A DNA stretch of 64,000 bases from Bacilli bacterium (GTDB lineage: Bacteria; Bacillota_I; Bacilli_A; RF39; UBA660). The notes under the pieces were generated by a model. That model had not been told where the DNA came from and did no database searches. It saw nothing but the letters and a program-made list of their open reading frames with translations. Where the stretch lies: assembly GCA_900752905.1 (NCBI GenBank), contig CAADWX010000019.1:14911-78910 (forward strand), given 5' to 3'. The translations under genes and the position numbers were made by a program. Positions 43,097 to 52,718 of the stretch are shown here, piece by piece (the first letter of the stretch is position 1; each line of letters starts with the position of its first letter).

Positions 43097-45094
43097 ATGG
43101 AAGAATATAGAAATAATCAAATTAATAATAGATTAAAATTCTTTATATGTATTACTTTAATATTTTTTTCTATATTATTACTTAGACTTTTCTATGTACA
43201 AGTTATAAATAACAAATATTATAAAGAAATATTAAAAGAAAAAACTGATGTTTTAATATATGGTTCTACTGCTCCACGTGGTAGAATTTATGATAGAAAT
43301 GGTAAATTAATTGTAGATAATGAACCTAATAAGGTAATATTTTATAAAAAGTGTGGTCTTAGTACTAAAGAAGAAATTGAGCTTTCTTATAAATTAGGTG
43401 AAGTTTTAGATATGGATATAAAAAAGGTAGATAAAAATATGCTTGTTAATTTTTATTTAAAAAAATATATGGAAAATATAAATAATAGATTAACCAAATA
43501 TGAAATTGATAATTATAAAAGAAGAAAAATAACAGCAAGTGAACTTGATATTTTAAAAAAATCTAAAATAACGGATGAAGAGATAGATGGAATGTCTGAT
43601 ATTGATAAAAAGGCTGCATATATTTATTATATTATGAATAAAGGATATTCTAAAGATGAAAAGATAATTAAAGATGAGAATGTTAGTGAGGAAGAATACG
43701 CTACTATAGCGTCATTAAAGTTAAAAGGAGTAGATGTTAAATTAAGTTGGAGAAGGGAATATTTATATGATGATATTTTTAGATCAATAATAGGGACAAT
43801 AGGAAATATTGAACAAGAAAATAAAGATTATTATTTAAATAAAGGTTATACTTTATCTGATATTGTTGGTACTAGTTACTTAGAATATATGTATGATGAT
43901 TATTTAAAGGGAGAAAAAAATGTTTATAAATATATTGATTCCGATTTAGTTTTGGTTAAAGAAGGTAAAAGAGGAAATGATTTATACTTAACTATCGATA
44001 TAGAACTTCAAAAAAAGATAGAGAATATAATTATAGATGAACTTTATAAAACAAAAGATGAACCAAATACAAGGTTTTATAATAGATCATTTGTTGTAGT
44101 AAGTGATCCAAATACAGGAGAAGTACTTGCTATGGCAGGTAAACAAATTGTAAATACTAATGGAACTTATAGAATTTTAGATTATACTCCAGGTGTATTT
44201 TCTACATCGGCAACTGTTGGTTCTGTTGTAAAAGGAGCATCACATATAGTTGGATATAATACTGGTGCGCTTAAAATAGGAGAAGTTAGAAATGATATAT
44301 GTGTTAAATTAGCAGGAGCTAATTTAAAATGTTCTTGGAAACAATTAGGTACAGTTAATGATATTACTGCACTTGCTCAATCATCTAATACTTATCAATT
44401 TTATACAGCTATGAAGGTTGCCGGATATAATTATGTATATAATGGGGCATTTAAAATAAATACAGATGCTTTTAATATATATAGAAATACTTTTAAAGAG
44501 TTTGGACTTGGTGTTAAAACTGAAATAGATTTACCTAATGAAAGTACTGGGTTTAGAGGTACAGATGATAAAAATGGTTTATTACTTGATTTTTCAATTG
44601 GTCAATACGATACTTATACAGCTTTGCAGTTAAATCAGTATATATCTACTATCGCAAATGGTGGAAATAGAATGAAATTACAACTTTTAAAAAGTGTTAA
44701 AAGTAGTACAACAGGTGAAAATATATTTGAATATAATCCTATTATTTTGAATAAAATTAATACGAAGCAAGAATATTTAGATAGAGTTAAAAATGGTTTT
44801 AGAGCTGTTACAACATATGGAACAGGATATGGATATGTAAATGATTCTTATAATGCAGCTGGTAAAACAGGTACAAGTCAAAGTTTTGTTGATAGTGATA
44901 ATGATGGAAAGATAGATCATGAAACAATTTCATATACCTTTGTTGGATATGCTCCATATGATAATCCACGTGTTGCTTTTTCTGTTATTTCTCCTGATGT
45001 ATATGATGTAAATTCTATAAGTGAATATAAATCTAGAGTAAATAAAAGGATAGTTAGAAGAATTACAGATGCTTATTTTGAATTAAATTATTGA
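43097..45094 (+). CDS. Class B penicillin-binding protein (PBP2-like transpeptidase)
   Basis: 665 residues from the ATG at 43097 (AGGTGATAAT upstream). One N-terminal membrane anchor (~15-37), PBP dimer domain starting APRGRIYDRNGKLI, a ~100-residue charged helical segment, then the transpeptidase: S-V-V-K of GSVVKGAS (active-site Ser), SSN in QSSNTYQFY, and KTGTSQ. The active-site motif follows TVGSVVKGA rather than the common STFK, a divergence to note. It cross-links peptidoglycan outside the membrane. Closest in plan to PBP2/SpoVD-type enzymes. Confidence 0.9.
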   Translation: MEEYRNNQINNRLKFFICITLIFFSILLLRLFYVQVINNKYYKEILKEKTDVLIYGSTAPRGRIYDRNGKLIVDNEPNKVIFYKKCGLSTKEEIELSYKLGEVLDMDIKKVDKNMLVNFYLKKYMENINNRLTKYEIDNYKRRKITASELDILKKSKITDEEIDGMSDIDKKAAYIYYIMNKGYSKDEKIIKDENVSEEEYATIASLKLKGVDVKLSWRREYLYDDIFRSIIGTIGNIEQENKDYYLNKGYTLSDIVGTSYLEYMYDDYLKGEKNVYKYIDSDLVLVKEGKRGNDLYLTIDIELQKKIENIIIDELYKTKDEPNTRFYNRSFVVVSDPNTGEVLAMAGKQIVNTNGTYRILDYTPGVFSTSATVGSVVKGASHIVGYNTGALKIGEVRNDICVKLAGANLKCSWKQLGTVNDITALAQSSNTYQFYTAMKVAGYNYVYNGAFKINTDAFNIYRNTFKEFGLGVKTEIDLPNESTGFRGTDDKNGLLLDFSIGQYDTYTALQLNQYISTIANGGNRMKLQLLKSVKSSTTGENIFEYNPIILNKINTKQEYLDRVKNGFRAVTTYGTGYGYVNDSYNAAGKTGTSQSFVDSDNDGKIDHETISYTFVGYAPYDNPRVAFSVISPDVYDVNSISEYKSRVNKRIVRRITDAYFELNY

Positions 45095-45110
45095 TTTTGT
45101 TAAAAAAAAG

Positions 45111-45138
45111 TTGAAATTTTAAGAATATTTGATATAAT
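45111..45138 (+). promoter_or_regulatory. Promoter of rpmG
   Basis: TTGAAA (45111-45116), 16-base spacer, TATAAT (45133-45138), about 35 bases before the L33 start. Confidence 0.7.
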
Positions 45139-45172
45139 GGTACTAGTGTTTTTATGCAAAGGAGGAAATATC

Positions 45173-45340
45173 ATGGCAAAAAAAGGAGAAGCTAGAGAAT
45201 TAGTTACTTTAAAATGTAGTGAATGTGGTGAAAAAAATTATCGTGTTGAAAAAAATAAAAAAAATACTACTGAACGTTTAGATTTAAATAAGCATTGTCC
45301 AAAATGTAGAAAACATACAGCTCACAAAGAAGAAAAATAG
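45173..45340 (+). CDS. rpmG: 50S ribosomal protein L33 (bL33), zinc-binding form
   Basis: 55 residues from the ATG at 45173 after [27 protein letters not shown] and [13 protein letters not shown] give two CxxC pairs, i.e. the zinc (C+) form. It is monocistronic, with a promoter upstream and a terminator downstream. Confidence 0.95.
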   Translation: MAKKGEARELVTLKCSECGEKNYRVEKNKKNTTERLDLNKHCPKCRKHTAHKEEK

Positions 45341-45372
45341 TATGTAATTAATATATATAAAAATTAAAACTA

Positions 45373-45396
45373 AATAAGGTTAATCCTTATTTTTTA
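45373..45396 (+). terminator. Terminator after rpmG
   Basis: AAATAAGG-TTAAT-CCTTATTTTTT. Confidence 0.75.
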
Positions 45397-45414
45397 ATAA
45401 AAGGAGGTTTATTT

Positions 45415-45972
45415 ATGATAAATGTAAATGATTTAAAAATTGGTATGACTATAGAAATGGATGGAAATATCTATACTGTTTTAGATTTAGGTCATGTAAA
45501 ACCAGGTAAAGGAGCTGCATTCGTTACAGCTAAGTTAAAAAATTTAAGAACTGGATCTATAGTAGAAGAAAGATTTAATTCTGGTATAAAAGTAGAAACT
45601 GCTAGAATTGAAAAAAGAGATATGCAATATCTTTATAATACTGGTGATTCTTATGTATTTATGAATATGGAAACATATGAACAATTAGAATTAACTGCTG
45701 ATCAAGTTGGATCAAATAAAGATTTCTTAATTGAAAATTTAATGGTTAATATTATTCAATACCAAGGTGAATTACTTGGAATTAATTTACCAGATAAGAT
45801 TGAACTTACAGTAACAGAAACTGAACCAGCAATTAAAGGTAATACAACTAATAATGCTTTAAAAGATGCAGTACTTGAAACTGGTTTAAAAGTTAGAGTA
45901 CCACTTTTTGTTGAACAAGGTGAAAAAATAATTGTTTCAACAGCAGATGGAAAATATTCATCAAGAGCTTAA
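45415..45972 (+). CDS. efp: Elongation factor P
   Basis: 185 residues, three beta-barrel domains. VKPGKGAAFVTAKLKNL in domain I carries the tip lysine (PGKG). VRVPLFVEQGEKIIVSTADG is the C-terminal signature. EF-P relieves ribosome stalling at polyproline. No EpmA/EpmB or YmfI-type modification gene is in view. Strong site AAAGGAGG upstream. Confidence 0.97.
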   Translation: MINVNDLKIGMTIEMDGNIYTVLDLGHVKPGKGAAFVTAKLKNLRTGSIVEERFNSGIKVETARIEKRDMQYLYNTGDSYVFMNMETYEQLELTADQVGSNKDFLIENLMVNIIQYQGELLGINLPDKIELTVTETEPAIKGNTTNNALKDAVLETGLKVRVPLFVEQGEKIIVSTADGKYSSRA

Positions 45973-45991
45973 TATAAGCTCTTTTTTATTT
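45965..45991 (+). terminator. Terminator after efp
   Basis: AAGAGCTT-AATAT-AAGCTCTT with T-run; the stem starts inside the last codons. Confidence 0.8.
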
Positions 45992-46088
45992 ACATTCTAA
46001 TATGTAAAGTTAATTTAATTTTACGTTTATTACTTGATATATAAATAATACTTTGTTATTATCGGTATAGAAGGTAGGAGAAAAGTTT

Positions 46089-46850
46089 ATGAAGAAAAAA
46101 ATATGTTTATTATTAAGTTGTATGTTGTGTGTAATGGGAATTAGTAATGTTAGTGCCTATGAGGGCTGGACAAAAATTGTTGAGTTTCCTAAGCAGATTT
46201 CATCTACAGAAAACAGTTATGTAACAATTCCTGATAGTATTTATGGCTTTAAGATAACTAATGTTTATTATCAACAAGTTGAATTGTCTAAAGAAGATTA
46301 TGATGAAATTATTAAATTAAACAAGTCTATAGAAGCTTGTAGTGAAGCAAGTCAAAAATATTATGATTATCAGTTTACAGAAGATAAGACTCTTACGCTT
46401 GATGAAAAATTAGATGAATTAGGGAAGATTAAAGATGAAAAGTGTAAATCAAATAATTCTGATTTTACAACTGTAGAAGAACTTATTCCAAAGTATGTTT
46501 TAAAAAATTGGGTTGAAACAAAAAAGGAAACAATTGATGGAAAAAGTAAATATCAAATAAGTTCTGGTAGTTATAGTTATGGCGTTTATTATGTTAAATT
46601 AATTACCGCAGAAGGTTATGTTTATTATAATTATACTTTATATAGTTCAACAACTACAAAAGAAACTACAACAGAAACAGAAGTAAAAACTGATACAAAA
46701 ACTGAAACAACTACAGAAGTAAAAGAAAATACTGTAAAAAATCCAAAGACTGGAATGAATAATGCTTATTTAGTATTACCAGTTGTAGCTGGTGTTGGTG
46801 TTTTAGCATTTTTAGTATCTAGAAGAAAAAATAAATTCCCACAAGCATAA
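46089..46850 (+). CDS. Secreted surface protein with NPKTG sortase signal
   Basis: 253 residues. Signal peptide 1-~23 (basic start, hydrophobic core, cut near VSAYEG). A ~170-residue outer domain with a few cysteines, then a Thr/Glu/Lys-rich stalk (about 188-220), NPKTG (~219-223), a hydrophobic stretch (YLVLPVVAGVGVLAFLV) and a basic tail (SRRKNK). That is a complete cell-wall sorting signal. The sortase gene starts about 30 bases downstream, so this is its likely dedicated substrate. The ligand or function of the outer domain is unknown. Confidence 0.85.
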   Translation: MKKKICLLLSCMLCVMGISNVSAYEGWTKIVEFPKQISSTENSYVTIPDSIYGFKITNVYYQQVELSKEDYDEIIKLNKSIEACSEASQKYYDYQFTEDKTLTLDEKLDELGKIKDEKCKSNNSDFTTVEELIPKYVLKNWVETKKETIDGKSKYQISSGSYSYGVYYVKLITAEGYVYYNYTLYSSTTTKETTTETEVKTDTKTETTTEVKENTVKNPKTGMNNAYLVLPVVAGVGVLAFLVSRRKNKFPQA

Positions 46851-46873
46851 AGCTTTCTTTTGAAAGCTTTTTT
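46851..46873 (+). terminator. Terminator between the surface protein and sortase genes
   Basis: AAGCTTTC-TTTT-GAAAGCTTTTTTT. It is placed so that the sortase gene begins right after the T-run; read-through would be needed for joint transcription. Confidence 0.8.
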
Positions 46874-46883
46874 TGAAAGGATG

Positions 46884-48488
46884 ATGGATATTAAAAAATT
46901 AGTAATAAATATTATTGATGAATCTATTGTTTTTAATTCTGAATATGGTTATGGTGTTGAAAAGGATTTAAATAATACTAATATTATAGATATAAATAAT
47001 GCTAAATTCAGTGAAGAATATATACGTGATAATTTAGCTTTAATAAGGAGTTATATTAATTTTTTAGCTACTAAGTTTAATATATCTAAGGTAATAATAA
47101 AGGATATTGATATTGTTGATTTATCTCTTGATTTAATTTTATATGTAGAAGTTATAACTGATTTATGTTTTTATTTTGATACTTCTATTAATTACTCTAT
47201 TTCATTTAAATTACTAGAAAATAAAAATTTAAAAAGAATAGAATGCTATAGTATGCCAGAGGTTATGTTAGATAAATTTGAAGATGGTGTTGTTGAAGTT
47301 AGAAATAATATTTTTTATGTTAGTCAGTTTATATCTGATAATAAATTAACTACTTTACCTAAAATTATTTCTAAAGAAAGAGTAGTTATTAATAATAATA
47401 TAATTGATAATGATAAATTGGATATTGAATATTTTTTTAAAGTAAATAGAAATTTAAAAAGAGTTGATATAAAGAAATATAGTAATAAGGATTTATTATA
47501 TATTTTAAAATTAATAAAAGAATATGATAAAGAAAATATAAAAATATATATATATGAGAATAAATATACAACTGATAATATTTTAAAAGATATAGATAAA
47601 ATTAAAAAATATGAGAAAAAATATAATGTAAAGATAGTTATTATTTATTCTAAAGAATATAAAGAAAAAAATGGTTTAAAACAAATTAATTATTTACTTT
47701 TAAATACTATAATTTTATTTGTTATATTATTTTGTTTACTTTTATTTTTTATGATAAAATCTAGAAATAAAAAAGATGATGAGAGTTTAGATAAAAATAT
47801 AGAGAGTATTAATAATGTAATAGAAGATATTGATAATAGCTATGACTATGAAGAAACTGATGTGGAAGAAGAACCAATTGAAGTTCCTGATGTTCCTGAT
47901 GTTCCTGTTAAAAATAATCCATATACTACTAAGTATGAGAATATATATCAGAAGTTATTGGAGTTAAATAGCGATACTGTTGGGTGGTTAGAAGTTAAGA
48001 ATACGAATGTAAATTATCCTGTTGTAAAATCCAATGATAATGATTATTATTTATATCATGCATTTGATAAATCATCTAATAGAGGTGGATGGATATTTTT
48101 AGATTATAGAAATAATGTTGATTCAAATGATAAAAATTATATTATTTACGGTCATTCTATGAGTAATGGTACTATGTTTGGAACATTAAAAAATGTAATT
48201 AATGAGTCTTGGTATTCTAATTCTTCTAATTTAATTATCAATTTTAGTATTAAGGGTGTTAATTACAAGTATCAAATATTTTCTATATATGTAATTGATA
48301 ATACTGATGATTATTTGATTACTAATTTTTCATCAAATGATAGTTTTATTAGTTATATAAATAAATCCAAAGAAAGAAGTATAAAAGATTTTAATGTTGA
48401 TGTAACAGAGAATGATTCTATTGTTACTTTATCTACATGTTATACTACTTCAGCGCAAAGATTAGTAATACAAGCAAAAAGAATTTAA
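46884..48488 (+). CDS. Class B-type sortase with a large N-terminal intracellular domain
   Basis: 534 residues if started at 46884; tandem ATGs at 46881/46884 have GAAAGG very close, so the start is uncertain. Residues ~1-270 are an unknown domain of alternating helix and strand without signal peptide. One membrane segment (~274-292) and an acidic, proline-containing linker follow. The C-terminal ~170 residues are a sortase: His424 in YGHSM, Cys519 in LSTCYT and Arg526 in AQRLVIQ. The order and the W-L-E-V-K-N start fit class B. Usual class B sortases have only a short N-terminal anchor, so the extra domain is unusual. It presumably attaches the NPKTG protein to peptidoglycan. Confidence 0.85.
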   Translation: MDIKKLVINIIDESIVFNSEYGYGVEKDLNNTNIIDINNAKFSEEYIRDNLALIRSYINFLATKFNISKVIIKDIDIVDLSLDLILYVEVITDLCFYFDTSINYSISFKLLENKNLKRIECYSMPEVMLDKFEDGVVEVRNNIFYVSQFISDNKLTTLPKIISKERVVINNNIIDNDKLDIEYFFKVNRNLKRVDIKKYSNKDLLYILKLIKEYDKENIKIYIYENKYTTDNILKDIDKIKKYEKKYNVKIVIIYSKEYKEKNGLKQINYLLLNTIILFVILFCLLLFFMIKSRNKKDDESLDKNIESINNVIEDIDNSYDYEETDVEEEPIEVPDVPDVPVKNNPYTTKYENIYQKLLELNSDTVGWLEVKNTNVNYPVVKSNDNDYYLYHAFDKSSNRGGWIFLDYRNNVDSNDKNYIIYGHSMSNGTMFGTLKNVINESWYSNSSNLIINFSIKGVNYKYQIFSIYVIDNTDDYLITNFSSNDSFISYINKSKERSIKDFNVDVTENDSIVTLSTCYTTSAQRLVIQAKRI

Positions 48489-48502
48489 AAAATTCTTTTT
48501 TT
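48476..48502 (+). terminator. Terminator after the sortase gene
   Basis: AAAAAGAATTT and AAATTCTTTTTTTT, overlapping the stop codon. Confidence 0.75.
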
Positions 48503-48546
48503 TATGTTATAATTGAAATGTAGTAGATTAGGTAAGGAGTGATAAT

Positions 48547-50058
48547 ATGAGATGTGGAAGATGTAATTCTATAATAAATGAAAATGATTTATTTTGTTCT
48601 GAATGTGGTTCATCTGTACAAGAATTGAAAAATAATAATTTGTTAATTAATGACATACCAGTACAAAATGTTAATCAAACTACTATACAACAACCAGTAC
48701 AACAACCAGTACAACAACCAGTACAACAACCTGTACAACAACCAGTTCAACAACCAGTTCAACAACCAATGTATAATCAACAAATGAATATTAAAAAGAA
48801 AGGTAGCAAAGCAATAATATTTATTATTATTGGAGCAGTTTTATTAATAACTTGTTTTGTTTTGGCTTTTGTATTATTAATTAATAAAAAGCCTAAAGAT
48901 GTATTCTCAAAAGCAATTGATAATGTTGAGAAATCTCTAGTAAGTTCTTTAAATACTGATTATGATACAATGAGTTCTAATTTATATTTTAAAACTGATG
49001 TCTCTGTTGATGATGAAGAAAATAATGCTATGTTTCAAGTATTGAATAAAATAGGTATTGATTTAACTTATGAAATAGATAATAAAAATAAGATATCTAA
49101 TATGGAGTTAAATGTTAAATATGATGGTAATGATGCTCTTAATATGGATGGTACAATTCAAGATGATTATGTTTATGTAAGACTTAGTGATAAGCAAAAA
49201 TATGCAAGAGTTAATGAGAAGGTTAATTTTGAAAATACAAATGTAAAGGATATTGATAAATTAGTAAGTGGTGTTGCTAAAAGTTTAAAATCTTCTTTGA
49301 AAAATGAATATTTTAAGAAAGAAAAAACATCAATTAAAATAAATGGAAAAACTACAAAAGTTAATAAAAATACTTTAATGCTTGACAATAAAACTGGTCA
49401 AGAAATAGCTATAAACTTTTTAACTAATTTAAAGAATGACAAAGATTTTATTAAAGTATATTCTAGTATTATAGGTTCTGATGAATCTGATGTAATTAGT
49501 GAATTAAATGATTCAATAAATGATTATAAAAATAGTGATTCTTTATCTGATGATAAAATGATGATTTCTATTTATACAAAAGGTATTAATCAAGAATTTG
49601 TTAAATTTGAAATAGATTATAATGATTTAATTTTATCTGTTGTTAAAGAAAAAGATAATAAATATGTTATTTATACAAATCAAAGTGGAAAAGAAGAGGC
49701 TTTAGGATCTGTTACAATAACTAATAAAGATAATAAGAAACTTTATAATGTTGAAGTTACAGATGGTAGTGAAAAATATGGATTTGTTATTGGATACAGT
49801 GTAGATTATAACAAACCAATAAAAGCAAAGAGTATTTCAGGTTATATTGATATGGATGAGATTGATGATGATTATGTATCTGAATTACAAGATGAATTGA
49901 TGAGTAAAAAAGGTTTTAAAGAATTAACTGATGATATGTCTGAATTAAATTTAATAGGTAATGGTTATAGTTATGATGATTATGATTATGACTATGATGA
50001 TGACGATTATGATTATGATTATGACTATGATGATGATGATGACGATTATGATTTTTAA
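48547..50058 (+). CDS. Zinc-ribbon membrane protein with QQPV repeats and Asp/Tyr tail
   Basis: 503 residues. An N-terminal zinc ribbon (CGRCN...CSECG, Cys3-Cys24) leads into about seven QQPV units (~47-76), a membrane segment (~91-114), an outer domain (~120-460) and a tail of ~30 residues made almost only of Asp and Tyr. The zinc ribbon should be cytoplasmic and the rest outside. The outer region resembles lipoprotein-like repeat domains in many Bacillota zinc-ribbon proteins but I cannot name it. The start follows TAAGGAGTGATAAT. Confidence 0.7.
   Translation: MRCGRCNSIINENDLFCSECGSSVQELKNNNLLINDIPVQNVNQTTIQQPVQQPVQQPVQQPVQQPVQQPVQQPMYNQQMNIKKKGSKAIIFIIIGAVLLITCFVLAFVLLINKKPKDVFSKAIDNVEKSLVSSLNTDYDTMSSNLYFKTDVSVDDEENNAMFQVLNKIGIDLTYEIDNKNKISNMELNVKYDGNDALNMDGTIQDDYVYVRLSDKQKYARVNEKVNFENTNVKDIDKLVSGVAKSLKSSLKNEYFKKEKTSIKINGKTTKVNKNTLMLDNKTGQEIAINFLTNLKNDKDFIKVYSSIIGSDESDVISELNDSINDYKNSDSLSDDKMMISIYTKGINQEFVKFEIDYNDLILSVVKEKDNKYVIYTNQSGKEEALGSVTITNKDNKKLYNVEVTDGSEKYGFVIGYSVDYNKPIKAKSISGYIDMDEIDDDYVSELQDELMSKKGFKELTDDMSELNLIGNGYSYDDYDYDYDDDDYDYDYDYDDDDDDYDF
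48679..48770 (+). repeat. Tandem 12-bp repeat encoding QQPV
   Basis: CAACCAGTACAA-type units repeat about seven times within the zinc-ribbon gene, with a few synonymous changes (GTA/GTT, CCA/CCT). The unit is a multiple of three, so gain or loss keeps the frame. Confidence 0.85.
49967..50055 (+). repeat. GAT/TAT low-complexity repeat encoding the Asp/Tyr tail
   Basis: Runs of GATTATGATTATGACTATG type at the 3' end of the zinc-ribbon gene encode alternating Asp and Tyr, then Asp runs. It is prone to length change in steps of three or six bases. Confidence 0.8.
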
Positions 50059-50062
50059 TTTG

Positions 50063-50093
50063 AAAAAGAATGTTTAAATCATTCTTTTTTTTT
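50063..50093 (+). terminator. Terminator after the zinc-ribbon gene
   Basis: AAAAAGAATG-TTTAAAT-CATTCTTTTTTTTT; the T-run is followed by GATATAAT (-10 of polA). Confidence 0.85.
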
Positions 50094-50122
50094 GATATAA
50101 TTGATTAAAAGGATTTGATAAT

Positions 50123-52714
50123 ATGGAAAAGTTAATTTTAGTTGATGGTAATAATTTATTATTTAGAAGTTATTATGCTACGGCGTATAGTGGTAATTTT
50201 ATGAAAAATAGTAAGGGATTTCCTACTAATGCTTTATTTGGCTTTACTGGTATGATTAATAAAATTGTATATGAGGAGAAACCTACATATATGATTGTTG
50301 CTTTTGACAAAGGTAAAACATTTAGACATCATTTATATGAAGGATATAAGGGTGGTAGAATTGAAACTCCTGATGAATTAAAACTTCAATTTCCTTTAGC
50401 TAAAGAACTTTTAGGTTATATGGGTATTAAGTATTATGAATGTGATAATTATGAAGCAGATGATATTATTGGTACATTTGCTAATATAGTTGAAAAAGAT
50501 CCTAATTTTACTGGTACTATAGTAAGTAGTGATAAGGATTTACTTCAATTAATTTCTAGTAGTGTAGATATTAAACTTTTAAAACAAAAAGATTATATTC
50601 GTTATAATGAGGAAAGTTTTAAAGAAGCTTATGGTATAAATCCGATAAATGTAATTGATTTAAAGGCTTTAATGGGTGATGCATCTGATAATATACCGGG
50701 TGTTGCTGGAGTAGGTGAAAAAACTGCTTTAAAATTATTAAATCAATATAAGACTTTAGATGGTATTTATAATAATATAGATAGTATAAATGGAAAATTA
50801 AAGGAAAAATTAGTAAATGATAAAGATAGTGCTTATTTTAGTTATAAGTTAGCAACTATAGAAAAGAATATTCCTCTTGATATAACTTTATCTGATTTAA
50901 GGGTTAAAGAAAGAGATACTAATAAATTAAAAGAATTTTATGAGGAATTAGAATTTTATTCTTTTATAAAGAAGGAAGAAGAGAATATACAAAAAAATGA
51001 TGATAGTGTAGATTATATTATTGTAAATAATGAGAATGAAATACATTTAGATAAAGATTCTTCTATTTATTTAGAAATAAAAGGAACTAATTATCATGAA
51101 CCTTATATTTATGGATTATCTATTTATAATGAGAATGTATGTTATTTTATAAAACCAGAATTAATAGATAAATGTTTTCCTAAATTTAAAGACTTTGTAA
51201 AGTTTACATATGATTTAAAAAAGCTTTACGTTTCATTTAAATGGATGAATTTAGATATAGAGAATATTGAATTTGATACTATGATTGCTGGATATTTACT
51301 TGAATTTAATATTAAGGATGATATATCTTATTTGGCTAATCAATTTAATTATAATATTCCTTTTTATGAAAATACTTATATGAGTACTAAAACTAAATAT
51401 AAAGATGTAAGTATAGAAGAAATAGCTAAAGTATGTAGTCAAAAAGCTAAATTTATTTATGATACTACTGTTGAATTTAAAAAATTATTAAAAGAAAAAG
51501 AATTAGAAAATTTATTTTATGATATAGAAATGCCTCTTTCTTTAGTACTTGGTGATATGGAGTTTGATGGTGTATATGTGGATAAACAAGAATTAGAAAA
51601 TAGGGGTTGTGATTTAAAAGTTAAAATTGATTCTTTAGAGCAAGAAATATATTCTTTAGCTGGTGAAAAGTTTAATATAGCATCTCCTATGCAGTTGGGT
51701 AATATTTTATTTGAAAAGTTAGGTCTTCCTCATTCTAAAAAAATAAGGCAAGGTTATTCAACTTCTGCTGATATTTTGGAAAAAATAAAGGATAAGCATC
51801 CAATAGTAGAAAAAATATTAGATTATAGAACTTTTTCTAAATTGTATACTACTTATGTTGAAGGGCTTATTAATGTAATTAGAAGTGATGGTAAAATTCA
51901 TACTATATTTACTCAGACATTAACACGAACTGGTAGACTTTCTAGTATAGAACCAAATTTACAAAATATTCCAATAAGATATGAAGAGGGTAAATCTATT
52001 AGAAAAGCTTTTATACCAAGTGAAAATAGTGTTATTGTAAGTGGAGATTATTCTCAGATTGAACTTAGACTTTTAAGCCATATAGCTCATGTTGATAAGA
52101 TGATAGAGGCATTTAATAATAATGAAGATATTCATAAAGAAACTGCTGAAGAGATATTTGGACATGAAAATATTACAGATAATGAAAGAAGAATAGCAAA
52201 AGCTGTAAATTTTGGAATAATATATGGTATAAGTGGTTTTGGATTATCTGAAAATATAGGTGTTTCAACAAAAGAAGCTAGAATGTTTATTGATAATTAT
52301 TTAAATTCTTATCCAGGTATAAAAGAATATATGGAAAAAACAATTGATAATGCTAAACGTGATGGATATGTTAAAACCATGATGGGAAGAATTAGAACTA
52401 TTCCTGAAATTAATAATACAAATTATTTGATAAGAACAGGGGGAGAGAGAATTGCTTTAAACACTCCTATTCAAGGAACTAGTGCTGATATAATAAAAAA
52501 AGCAATGGTTAATATATCTAGAAGATTTAAGGCTGAAAATATTAAATCTAAAATGATTTTACAAGTACATGATGAATTAATTTTTGATTGTTTAAAAGAT
52601 GAATTAGATAAAGTAATAGAAATAGCTAAATATGAGATGGAAAATGTAGTTAAATTATCAGTACCTTTAAAGGTTGATTTTGAATATGGTGATAATTGGT
52701 TTTTAGCAAAATAA
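50123..52714 (+). CDS. polA: DNA polymerase I
   Basis: 863 residues. 5'-3' exonuclease domain (1-~290; YYECDNYEADDIIGTFA, SSDKDLLQL), a 3'-5' exonuclease-like domain (~295-460) in which the metal-binding DxE is replaced (YLEIKG), so proofreading is probably lost as in Bacillus Pol I, and an intact polymerase domain (SGDYSQIELRLLSHIA, RRIAKAVNFGIIYG, LQVHDELIFD). It removes RNA primers and fills repair gaps. The promoter lies right after the preceding terminator. Confidence 0.97.
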   Translation: MEKLILVDGNNLLFRSYYATAYSGNFMKNSKGFPTNALFGFTGMINKIVYEEKPTYMIVAFDKGKTFRHHLYEGYKGGRIETPDELKLQFPLAKELLGYMGIKYYECDNYEADDIIGTFANIVEKDPNFTGTIVSSDKDLLQLISSSVDIKLLKQKDYIRYNEESFKEAYGINPINVIDLKALMGDASDNIPGVAGVGEKTALKLLNQYKTLDGIYNNIDSINGKLKEKLVNDKDSAYFSYKLATIEKNIPLDITLSDLRVKERDTNKLKEFYEELEFYSFIKKEEENIQKNDDSVDYIIVNNENEIHLDKDSSIYLEIKGTNYHEPYIYGLSIYNENVCYFIKPELIDKCFPKFKDFVKFTYDLKKLYVSFKWMNLDIENIEFDTMIAGYLLEFNIKDDISYLANQFNYNIPFYENTYMSTKTKYKDVSIEEIAKVCSQKAKFIYDTTVEFKKLLKEKELENLFYDIEMPLSLVLGDMEFDGVYVDKQELENRGCDLKVKIDSLEQEIYSLAGEKFNIASPMQLGNILFEKLGLPHSKKIRQGYSTSADILEKIKDKHPIVEKILDYRTFSKLYTTYVEGLINVIRSDGKIHTIFTQTLTRTGRLSSIEPNLQNIPIRYEEGKSIRKAFIPSENSVIVSGDYSQIELRLLSHIAHVDKMIEAFNNNEDIHKETAEEIFGHENITDNERRIAKAVNFGIIYGISGFGLSENIGVSTKEARMFIDNYLNSYPGIKEYMEKTIDNAKRDGYVKTMMGRIRTIPEINNTNYLIRTGGERIALNTPIQGTSADIIKKAMVNISRRFKAENIKSKMILQVHDELIFDCLKDELDKVIEIAKYEMENVVKLSVPLKVDFEYGDNWFLAK

Positions 52715-52718
52715 TATT

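Noticed and set aside
48679..48770. Regular repeat suggesting a CRISPR array
   Set aside because: Units are 12 bases without spacers and lie in frame inside a coding sequence. No CRISPR array or cas gene was seen anywhere.
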